Made by a program: the position numbers and the translations under genes. A stretch of DNA of 7,761 bases from Clostridiaceae bacterium (GTDB lineage: Bacteria > Bacillota > Clostridia > Oscillospirales > Acutalibacteraceae). Below the pieces are notes generated by a model that had not been told where the DNA came from, ran no database searches, and worked only from the letters and a program-made list of their open reading frames with translations. Every line of letters starts with the position of its first letter. The first letter of the stretch is position 1. The stretch spans positions 1 through 7,761 of the forward strand of contig JAEDIL010000086.1 of NCBI GenBank assembly GCA_016292455.1, in the 5' to 3' direction. Below, piece by piece: positions 1 to 4,513 of the stretch.

Positions 1-206
1 GAGGTAAAGTAGATTTCTCTTTCTTCGGCGCCGATAGCGTCTGCAACCTGTTGACGCGCCTTTGTAATTGCGCGGTGAGCCGTCTGACCGATCGAGTAAA
101 GGCTGGACGGATTTCCGTAATGCTCTTTCATATATGGAAGCATTGCGTCGATAACGTGCTGCGACATCGGAGTGGTCGCTGAATTGTCTGCATATACAAA
201 TCTCAT
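1..206 (-). CDS. nifS: Cysteine desulfurase (NifS/IscS family), N-terminal part
   Basis: PLP-dependent enzyme that removes sulfur from cysteine, giving alanine and an enzyme-bound persulfide for Fe-S cluster or thio-cofactor assembly in the cytoplasm. The first 68 residues are visible; the gene runs off the left edge, so the PLP lysine and catalytic cysteine are not seen. The family signature is clear: YADNSATTP at residues 5-13 and YGNPSSLYSIGQ at 30-41, then the AHRAITKARQQVADAIGA helix typical of NifS/IscS. The ATG at 204-206 puts the family motif at the usual distance from the N-terminus. The ribosome binding site is weak (GGGAAAG close to the start). The gene lies 108 nt downstream of iscR on the same strand, the usual clostridial iscR-nifS order, so it is probably co-transcribed and IscR-controlled. 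A nifU/iscU gene would be expected next, outside the window. NifS and IscS cannot be separated from this fragment. Confidence 0.93.
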   Translation of the reverse strand, partial: MRFVYADNSATTPMSQHVIDAMLPYMKEHYGNPSSLYSIGQTAHRAITKARQQVADAIGAEEREIYFT

Positions 207-219
207 GGTTCTTTCCCAC

Positions 220-276
220 GCGGCAAAAGCCGCTTTCCCTTCCTGTTGGGTTTGACCCGGCTTTTCGGCAAACCCA
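220..276. other. Two stem-loops in the iscR-nifS intergenic gap
   Basis: The 108-nt gap (207-314) holds no gene but has two inverted repeats. The first, 220-233, is GCGGC-aaaa-GCCGC and lies 13 nt before the nifS start codon. The second pairs 247-254 with 269-276 (TGGGTTTG/CAAACCCA), with an inner CCG/CGG pairing (257-259/266-268). Neither is followed by a U-run on the minus strand, so they do not look like normal terminators. They are more likely mRNA processing or stability elements, or a brake on nifS translation. The structures are seen in sequence; the role is inferred. Confidence 0.5.
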
Positions 277-314
277 GATTTATTCTGCGGCGAAAATCCG
301 CCGGTGTTCGCTTT

Positions 315-746
315 TCAGCAGCTTTTGCAGCCGCCGCATTTTTCGCTGCGTTCGGCAAGCTCTTCAAGGCTTATGTTGCTGACAACGCCGATAATGGCGT
401 CATAGATTTTTGTCCAGATGAACGAAGTGACGCAGTCACAGTAGTTTTCGCAGCATTCGTTGTCCTCTGCGCAAGCAACGGGAGCAAGACTGCCCTCGGT
501 TGCAATGAGAATTTCTTCAACAGAGATTTCCTTTGTGCTTTTTGAAAGGAGATAGCCGCCCCTTGCTCCGCGGACAGATCTGACAAGACCTGCTTTTGAA
601 AGGGTTGTGATGATCTGTTCAAGATATTTTTCCGAAAGATTTTCACGCGTTGCAATGTCCTTGATTGAAACACAGCCTTCCTTTTCATGAATTGCAATGT
701 CAGTCATTATCCTCAGACCGTAACGTCCTTTGGTTGAAATTTTCAT
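315..746 (-). CDS. iscR: Rrf2-family Fe-S cluster regulator IscR
   Basis: Cytoplasmic winged-helix transcription factor of the Rrf2 family, 143 aa, a normal length. The start MKISTKGRYGLRIM is the family hallmark. The HTH covers roughly residues 25-66, with the recognition region LSEKYLEQIITTLSKAGLVRSVRGARGGY. The cysteine cluster expected for a [2Fe-2S] site is present: C92, C98 (or C99) and C103 or C105, close to the three-cysteine spacing of E. coli IscR. An extra C-terminal CGGCKSC tail (C137, C140, C143) adds three cysteines. The ATG at 744-746 follows a strong AGGAAGGAGG ribosome binding site at 756-765 with 9 nt spacing. nifS follows, supporting control of Fe-S assembly over CymR-type cysteine control. 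A palindrome over its own promoter suggests autoregulation. Another Rrf2 member such as CymR cannot be fully excluded, but the cysteines argue for IscR. Confidence 0.9.
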   Translation of the reverse strand: MKISTKGRYGLRIMTDIAIHEKEGCVSIKDIATRENLSEKYLEQIITTLSKAGLVRSVRGARGGYLLSKSTKEISVEEILIATEGSLAPVACAEDNECCENYCDCVTSFIWTKIYDAIIGVVSNISLEELAERSEKCGGCKSC

Positions 747-771
747 TGCAAAGAGCCTCCTTCCTGAATTC

Positions 772-786
772 CTACTACACTAGTAG
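772..786 (-). promoter_or_regulatory. Candidate IscR operator over the iscR promoter
   Basis: The 15-bp interrupted palindrome CTACT-acact-AGTAG has perfect 5-bp arms. It overlaps the downstream end of the -10 box (785-790) and the expected transcription start of iscR. Rrf2-family regulators usually bind palindromes of this size, and such a site at a promoter core would repress. Assignment to IscR is inferred from position. Confidence 0.6.
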
Positions 787-813
787 TATATCACTGTTTT
801 TAATTCATAGCAA
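785..813 (-). promoter_or_regulatory. Promoter of iscR-nifS
   Basis: Sigma-A type promoter read on the minus strand: -35 TTGCTA (808-813), exactly 17 nt spacer, -10 TATACT (785-790). It lies about 40 nt upstream of the iscR start codon. No other convincing promoter is seen between here and nifS, so both genes probably depend on it. Confidence 0.75.
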
Positions 814-892
814 GCACCTATGCTTTTTTTCTTGTAAATTTTATTTTTTCCGCAGCAGTTAAAATTATGCAAAACTGACAAAAGTCAACAAC

Positions 893-929
893 AACAGCCG
901 GTATCCGTTTTAAACGGATACCGGCTGTT
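893..929 (-). terminator. Terminator of the 2-oxoacid oxidoreductase operon
   Basis: Perfect inverted repeat with 18-bp arms (893-910 and 912-929) around one central base, starting 15 nt after the stop codon of the last operon gene. On the minus strand it is followed by a broken U-rich stretch (GTTGTTGTTGACTTTTG) containing a second small hairpin, TGAC-aaaa-GTCA at 876-887. The U-tract is imperfect but the stem is very strong and no gene reads into it from the left, so it most likely ends the minus-strand transcript. Nothing else is seen in 814-892. Confidence 0.7.
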
Positions 930-944
930 ATAATTTCTGTGGGT

Positions 945-1490
945 TTATGCAAATTTCTTGCCGTATTCAATGCCGCGTTTAAGGGCAACGGTGTTCATTT
1001 CCATGATTGCCGGAGCTTTCGAAGCGAACTTCTTTCTGAGGCTGTCAAGGAACTCTTCCTCGGTGATAATATTTGTTGCTCCGAGGAGAGCGCCGATGAT
1101 TACGATATTGGCGGCCTTCGGGTTGCCGATTTCAACCGCAATGTCGTCAACGGGGAGGGCAATGACAGAAATGTCGTCGCGCTTGACTTCGCTCGTGACT
1201 CTGTTTGAGTTGATAAGAAGAACGCCGCCGGCTTTGAGCTGAGAAACAAACTTTGAATATGCCTGTTCGTTCATGCAGATGAGAACGTCACAATTTTTTG
1301 CAAGCGGTGAAATGACCTGGTCGTCGTCAATAACAACAGTACATTTTGCGCTTCCGCCGCGCTGTTCGGGACCGTATTCGGGGAGGAAGGTCGCGTATTT
1401 TCCGCCGTCAACCGCTGCTTTTGCGGTCATCATTCCTGCGGAAACAACGCCCTGTCCGCCGGAACCGGAAAAGATCAGGGATTTTTTCAT
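945..1490 (-). CDS. 2-oxoacid:ferredoxin oxidoreductase, gamma subunit
   Basis: Subunit of a cytoplasmic, CoA-dependent 2-oxoacid:ferredoxin oxidoreductase (domain III of pyruvate:ferredoxin oxidoreductase). It is 181 aa, the usual size for separate gamma subunits. Family motifs are GSGGQG at residues 9-14 near the N-terminus and YGPEQRGG at 39-46, the latter strongly conserved in gamma subunits (KorC/VorC/PorC-like). It is the last gene of the operon. Its ATG overlaps the beta-subunit TGA in an ATGA junction (4 nt), with an AAGGAGG ribosome binding site inside the end of the upstream gene, consistent with translational coupling. The domain is certain; the physiological 2-oxoacid (branched-chain, 2-oxoglutarate, aryl pyruvate or pyruvate) cannot be read from this subunit. 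A symbol is withheld because nomenclature differs between the por, kor and vor families. Confidence 0.93.
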   Translation of the reverse strand: MKKSLIFSGSGGQGVVSAGMMTAKAAVDGGKYATFLPEYGPEQRGGSAKCTVVIDDDQVISPLAKNCDVLICMNEQAYSKFVSQLKAGGVLLINSNRVTSEVKRDDISVIALPVDDIAVEIGNPKAANIVIIGALLGATNIITEEEFLDSLRKKFASKAPAIMEMNTVALKRGIEYGKKFA

Positions 1491-2230
1491 TCTGCCTGCG
1501 CCTCCTTATCCTTGTATACACCGGGAACAAAGTAGGGGATAGTGTTGGTGTTCATGTAATCGAGAGTCTGAAGCGGAGTCATGCCCCAGTTTGTCGGGCA
1601 GTTCGTCAGAAGCTCAATGAAAGTGAAGCCCTTTCCTGCAAGCTGAAGCTCAAAAGCTTTTTTGATGCCCCTTCTTGCGTCCATAATTCCCTTGGGTGAG
1701 TTGAGAGCATATCTTGCAACAAAAACGGGAGCTTCAAGCGTTGAAATGATTTCGCACATTTTCATAGGATAGCCGGTTTCCTTGGGATCACGGCCGTAGC
1801 GGGTGGTTGTGGTTTTCTGACCGATGAGCGTTGTCGGAGCCATCTGACCGCCGGTCATTCCGTAGGTCTGATTGTTGGCAAAAATTACGGTGAAGTTTTC
1901 GCCTCTGTTTGCTGCGCCCATAATTTCGGCAAGACCGATTGCGGCAAGGTCGCCGTCACCCTGATAGGTGAAAACGAGTCTTTCGGGATTGGTGCGCTTG
2001 AAGCCGGTTGCAACGGCGGGAGCGCGTCCGTGGGCTGCACCGACGATGTCGCCGTCCCAATAAAGCAGATTGAGCGTTGAGCAGCCGACGGGAACAACGT
2101 GAACGCAGTTCTCTTTCTGTCCGAGTTCATCAACAACCTCGGCGATTATTCTCGTTGCGAGCGAGTGCATACAACCGGGGCAGAAGCCGCTCGGCGAGCC
2201 TTTAAGTGAAGAAGGTCTTCTGAATTCCAT
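1487..2230 (-). CDS. 2-oxoacid:ferredoxin oxidoreductase, beta subunit (TPP-binding)
   Basis: Catalytic subunit that binds thiamine diphosphate and the proximal [4Fe-4S] cluster, 247 aa. The TPP-Mg motif is complete: GDGD at 91-94 to NN at 119-120. Four cysteines sit where KorB/VorB-type beta subunits hold their cluster: C17 and C20 in FCPGC, C50 in VGCS and C211 in TNCPTNWG. Cluster ligation by these residues is inferred from the family. The start is ATG at 2228-2230, sharing one base with the TAA of the alpha subunit (TAATG) and preceded by a GGGGGGTG ribosome binding site. It overlaps the gamma gene by 4 nt at its end. Together with alpha, gamma and the ferredoxin-like delta subunit it forms a complete heterotetrameric enzyme set. 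Substrate preference is unresolved; the KorB/VorB-like form is favoured over PorB by the overall gene arrangement. Confidence 0.95.
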   Translation of the reverse strand: MEFRRPSSLKGSPSGFCPGCMHSLATRIIAEVVDELGQKENCVHVVPVGCSTLNLLYWDGDIVGAAHGRAPAVATGFKRTNPERLVFTYQGDGDLAAIGLAEIMGAANRGENFTVIFANNQTYGMTGGQMAPTTLIGQKTTTTRYGRDPKETGYPMKMCEIISTLEAPVFVARYALNSPKGIMDARRGIKKAFELQLAGKGFTFIELLTNCPTNWGMTPLQTLDYMNTNTIPYFVPGVYKDKEAQAE

Positions 2231-3303
2231 TATTTTGCACCCCCCGTAACGATCTTCTTGACTGCATTGTATGTGCTTTCGTCGTCGAGCAGAATTCCGC
2301 CCGAACGGCCGTAGGTATAAATCGGAGCTCTGTCCTTGACTTCGAGAGCGATGTCATCACGCATCTGAGCAGGAATTGAAAGCTCGATGTCTATGATTCC
2401 CTTTACGCGGTCATAGTCGAGATTCTGCAAGCTTTTTTTCGGAAAAGGATTGAGAGTGATCGGACGGATCATGCCGACTTTGTGACCCTCTTCGCGCAGA
2501 CGGTAAATAGCTTCTCTTGAAACGCGGGCTGAAATTCCGTAGGCTACAATGACATATTCGGCGTCATCAAGCATGAATTCTTCAACCTTGACGTCGTTTT
2601 GAGCCCAGCTCTCATAGAGCTTTCCTCTCATTGTGTTTTCATATTCGAGCATTGCCTCCGGATAATACGGAGTGAGAAGACGGGATTTTCTGTTTTCACC
2701 TTCGCGCAATGCAAGGTCCCAGCGCTTTGTGCCTTCGCGGTTTGCTTCCTTGAATTCGGGAAGCTCAACAAGCTCCATGATTGCGCCGAGGCAGCCGTCC
2801 ATAAGGATGAGTACCGGGTTGCGGTCTCTTTCGGCATAATCCCATGCGTTGTATGTAAGGTCAACAGCCTCCTGAAGAGTTGACGGAGCAAAGACCATTA
2901 CTTTGAAACCGCCGTGACCCATAGCTTTTGTTGCTTGGAGATAGTCCATCTGAGCCGGCTGAATTGAACCGAGACCGGGACCTCCGCGGCTGATGTTGAC
3001 GATAACGGCCGGCAATTTTGTGCTGGCGAGGTATGAAATACCCTCGCTTTTGAGGCTGATGCCCGGACCGGAGGAGCTTGTCATTGCGCGGCAGCCTGAG
3101 GAAGCCGCACCGTATACCATGTTGATTGAAGCAACTTCGCTTTCACCCTGAACAAAAACGCCGCCGACTTCGGGAAGACGCCATGAAAGATACTCCGGAA
3201 TTTCATTCTGCGGAGTGATGGGATAGCCGGCAAAGAAGCGGCAGCCGCCTCTGACTGCGGCTTCGGCAATGGCTTCATTGCCCTTCATAAATACCTTTGA
3301 CAT
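2230..3303 (-). CDS. vorB: 2-oxoacid:ferredoxin oxidoreductase, alpha subunit (VorB-type)
   Basis: Alpha subunit (fused domains I and II of the PFOR family), 357 aa, matching stand-alone KorA/VorB proteins. Visible motifs are YPITP at 27-31, whose Thr normally contacts the substrate carboxylate; QGESE at 52-56; TSSSGPG at 75-81; and SRGGPGLGS at 105-113. The C-terminal half carries the transketolase-C-like domain (about 240-355). The reaction is oxidative decarboxylation of a 2-oxoacid with CoA to acyl-CoA, CO2 and reduced ferredoxin, or the reverse. The start ATG overlaps the delta-subunit stop as TAATG, with AAGGAGG just upstream. It resembles the Firmicute proteins annotated as 3-methyl-2-oxobutanoate dehydrogenase subunit VorB. 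That substrate is an annotation convention and is not proven here; 2-oxoglutarate or aryl pyruvates remain possible. Confidence 0.92.
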   Translation of the reverse strand: MSKVFMKGNEAIAEAAVRGGCRFFAGYPITPQNEIPEYLSWRLPEVGGVFVQGESEVASINMVYGAASSGCRAMTSSSGPGISLKSEGISYLASTKLPAVIVNISRGGPGLGSIQPAQMDYLQATKAMGHGGFKVMVFAPSTLQEAVDLTYNAWDYAERDRNPVLILMDGCLGAIMELVELPEFKEANREGTKRWDLALREGENRKSRLLTPYYPEAMLEYENTMRGKLYESWAQNDVKVEEFMLDDAEYVIVAYGISARVSREAIYRLREEGHKVGMIRPITLNPFPKKSLQNLDYDRVKGIIDIELSIPAQMRDDIALEVKDRAPIYTYGRSGGILLDDESTYNAVKKIVTGGAK

Positions 3304-3509
3304 TACTCGGCCTCCTTTTTAAGTTCAATTGCGCCTTCGGGACAGACCGTTGCGCAGATTCCGCAGGAAATACATTTTTCACTGTCGGTCAGGTGTGGAT
3401 AAAAGAAGCCTTTTTTGCTGCGCTCGGTTCCGAGCTCAAGAATGCTTTTCGGGCAAAACCTGACGCAGAAGGAGCAGCCCTTGCACAGCAGTACGTTGAG
3501 GTCAATCAT
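3303..3509 (-). CDS. Ferredoxin-type delta subunit of the 2-oxoacid oxidoreductase (2x[4Fe-4S])
   Basis: Small electron-transfer subunit, 68 aa, passing electrons from the catalytic core to free ferredoxin. It has two complete CxxCxxCxxxCP motifs: C9, C12, C15, C19 and C46, C49, C52, C56, each for one [4Fe-4S] cluster. The frame stays open to 3662, but the start is set at ATG 3507-3509 (MIDLNVLLCKGC). This gives the family's usual short N-terminus, whereas the upstream extension has no ferredoxin similarity and would begin beyond the predicted transcription start. A modest purine-rich site (AAAGGCAGG) lies about 12 nt upstream. It is the first gene of the operon and overlaps the alpha subunit by 1 nt. 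Delta-alpha-beta-gamma order is common for KOR/VOR operons in anaerobes. Confidence 0.93.
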   Translation of the reverse strand: MIDLNVLLCKGCSFCVRFCPKSILELGTERSKKGFFYPHLTDSEKCISCGICATVCPEGAIELKKEAE

Positions 3510-3642
3510 AAAAATGATGCCTGCCTTTCTTCGTAAATTCCTTGAAACAAGGTTTCTGTATCGGCGGCAGTTATGTCCGTCGGGAACAATACCCGGCCGA
3601 AGAGACAACCGCACAGTAAAAGTCATATTGACTTTTGCCAGT
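3510..3642 (-). promoter_or_regulatory. About 130-nt structured leader of the oxidoreductase operon
   Basis: Untranslated stretch between the predicted start of the minus-strand transcript (near 3642) and the delta-subunit ATG. Nested complementary segments could form one long imperfect hairpin: 3564-3567 with 3609-3612 (GCGG/CCGC), 3574-3577 with 3604-3607 (TGTC/GACA) and 3581-3584 with 3592-3595 (CGGG/CCCG, 7-nt loop). I recognise no known riboswitch class, and there is no U-run to suggest attenuation. It may simply be a spacer. Confidence 0.35.
3618..3636. promoter_or_regulatory. Left palindrome, over the tetR -35 box
   Basis: The inverted repeat AAAAGTCA-tat-TGACTTTT has perfect 8-bp arms. 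It contains the tetR -35 hexamer (3628-3633) and lies just downstream of the predicted start of the opposite transcript. It is a candidate operator for the adjacent TetR protein. Its arms differ from those of the right palindrome except for a shared AGTCA/TGACT core. Confidence 0.45.
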
Positions 3643-3656
3643 GAATTTATTATACT
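3628..3656 (+). promoter_or_regulatory. Promoter of the tetR-family gene
   Basis: Near-consensus sigma-A promoter on the plus strand: -35 TTGACT (3628-3633), 17 nt spacer, -10 TATACT (3651-3656). The transcript should start near 3663, giving a leader of about 60 nt to the GTG start at 3723. Confidence 0.8.
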
Positions 3657-3678
3657 ATGCATACTGTTGAGAAGTCAA
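3649..3678 (-). promoter_or_regulatory. Promoter of the 2-oxoacid oxidoreductase operon
   Basis: Near-consensus promoter on the minus strand: -35 TTGACT (3673-3678), 18 nt spacer, -10 TATAAT (3649-3654). It overlaps the tetR promoter so that both -10 boxes share 3651-3654; the two promoters cannot be occupied at once. The start would be near 3642. Confidence 0.78.
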
Positions 3679-3682
3679 CAGT
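3663..3682. promoter_or_regulatory. Right palindrome, candidate TetR operator
   Basis: ACTGTTGA-gaag-TCAACAGT has perfect 8-bp arms and a 4-bp centre. It covers the predicted transcription start of the tetR gene and the -35 box of the oxidoreductase operon (3673-3678). Size and position are typical of a TetR-family operator, so binding would repress both directions. Binding by this particular regulator is inferred. Confidence 0.6.
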
Positions 3683-3722
3683 TATTAAACGATTGATTGT
3701 CACATTTTCGGAGGTGAAGAGT

Positions 3723-4349
3723 GTGGAACAGCAGGAAAAAAAGGAAAACCGCCGCGCTGCATACAGTAAGCGCGTGATTAAGGAAAGCTTCATTGAACTG
3801 CTCGACCAAAAGCCGTTGAGCAAAATCAGCGTAAAAGAAATCTGCGAAATGGCTGACGTCAATCGCTGCACTTTTTACTCATATTTTGAAGACATATATG
3901 ACCTGCACGAAAAGATTATGCAGGAGTTCTATGAGAAGCAGCGTCTCATTGCAAAAAGCACCCGTGAAAAGCTGAAACAGATTATGAAATGCGGAAGAAA
4001 AATTACGGTTGACGATGTTTACGGACTGATGATGGAAATGCTCAGTCTGATTACTGAAAACATCGAGATTTCAAAAATAATCTATAATCCCAATTCCGAA
4101 AACAAAATTCACCTTGAATTGGGACAGATGTATTTCGATATGCTCGTTCCGATTGGATTTCCGACCCATTCGCAGCCGCGCGTCAAGTGGCTCAAAAATG
4201 CATATACTTTCGTAACAGGCGGTTTCACCGGCGCGATATATCTCTGGATTATCCGGGATTTTCCCGAGACCAAGGAAGCTATGGCAATGAATCTTTCGCA
4301 CCATATATATAACGTTCTGATTGACCCGAGAATCAGTTTTGAGGAATGA
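3723..4349 (+). CDS. TetR/AcrR-family transcriptional regulator
   Basis: DNA-binding repressor-type protein, 208 aa from the GTG start at 3723. The N-terminal TetR domain is clear: YSKRVIKESFIELL (14-27), then the helix-turn-helix ISVKEICEMADVNRCTFYSY (35-54) and the FEDIYDL segment. The C-terminal ligand and dimer domain carries GGFTGAIYLWIIRDFPE (167-182), a pattern common in TetR regulators of Firmicutes; the ligand is unknown. The in-frame ATG at 3657 is rejected because it lies directly against the -10 box. GTG 3723 has a GGAGG ribosome binding site (3710-3714) with 8 nt spacing. It is transcribed divergently from the oxidoreductase operon through interlocked promoters and lies upstream of a DUF2804 gene on the same strand. 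Control of its own gene and the oxidoreductase operon is likely from this geometry; control of the DUF2804 gene is possible. Confidence 0.9.
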   Translation: MEQQEKKENRRAAYSKRVIKESFIELLDQKPLSKISVKEICEMADVNRCTFYSYFEDIYDLHEKIMQEFYEKQRLIAKSTREKLKQIMKCGRKITVDDVYGLMMEMLSLITENIEISKIIYNPNSENKIHLELGQMYFDMLVPIGFPTHSQPRVKWLKNAYTFVTGGFTGAIYLWIIRDFPETKEAMAMNLSHHIYNVLIDPRISFEE

Positions 4350-4375
4350 GCAAAGCTGACTGATGCTATTTTTTT
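4332..4375 (+). terminator. Possible weak terminator after the tetR gene
   Basis: ATCAGT (4332-4337) pairs with ACTGAT (4359-4364), with an inner AGC/GCT pairing (4349-4351/4355-4357), followed by a run of seven T at 4369-4375. The stem is short, AT-rich and overlaps the stop codon, so termination would be leaky and some read-through into the next gene is expected. Confidence 0.35.
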
Positions 4376-4413
4376 GAATTATCACACACAAATTATAAAT
4401 AATAATTAAAAAG

Positions 4414-4442
4414 TTGTTAATTTGACGTTAATTGTTTATAAT
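4414..4442 (+). promoter_or_regulatory. Promoter of the DUF2804 gene
   Basis: -35 TTGTTA (4414-4419), 17 nt spacer, -10 TATAAT (4437-4442), in a very AT-rich stretch. The spacer region contains a GTTAAT direct repeat (4416-4421 and 4427-4432) with an 11-bp period. The leader to the ATG is about 65 nt. Confidence 0.65.
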
Positions 4443-4472
4443 TTTTATTTTTTTGGAGAATAAGGAAAAAGC

Positions 4473-4489
4473 GCGTCCGAAAAGGACGC
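4473..4489 (+). other. 5' UTR hairpin before the DUF2804 gene
   Basis: GCGTCC-gaaaa-GGACGC forms a 6-bp GC-rich stem with a 5-nt loop, 7 nt before a strong AAGGAGGAG ribosome binding site (4497-4505). It has no U-run, so it is not a terminator. A stabilising 5' mRNA hairpin is the likeliest role, by inference. Confidence 0.5.
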
Positions 4490-4513
4490 AAAACATAAGG
4501 AGGAGACAATAAG

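Noticed and set aside
246..545. Plus-strand open frame opposite iscR
   Set aside because: It is antisense to a clear Rrf2 gene, has no ribosome binding site, and its low-complexity FAAAFAAAAFF-like segment is a by-product of the iscR coding strand.
939..3536. Several long open frames overlapping the oxidoreductase genes in other frames or strands
   Set aside because: All overlap well-supported genes, lack ribosome binding sites, and have translations without recognisable domains.
3510..3662. N-terminal extension of the ferredoxin subunit to 119 aa
   Set aside because: The extension crosses the operon's own promoter and has no ferredoxin similarity. ATG 3507-3509 gives a normal-length delta subunit.
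3657..3722. Upstream ATG extending the TetR protein by 22 residues
   Set aside because: It lies directly against the -10 box and would be at or before the transcription start. GTG at 3723 has a proper ribosome binding site.
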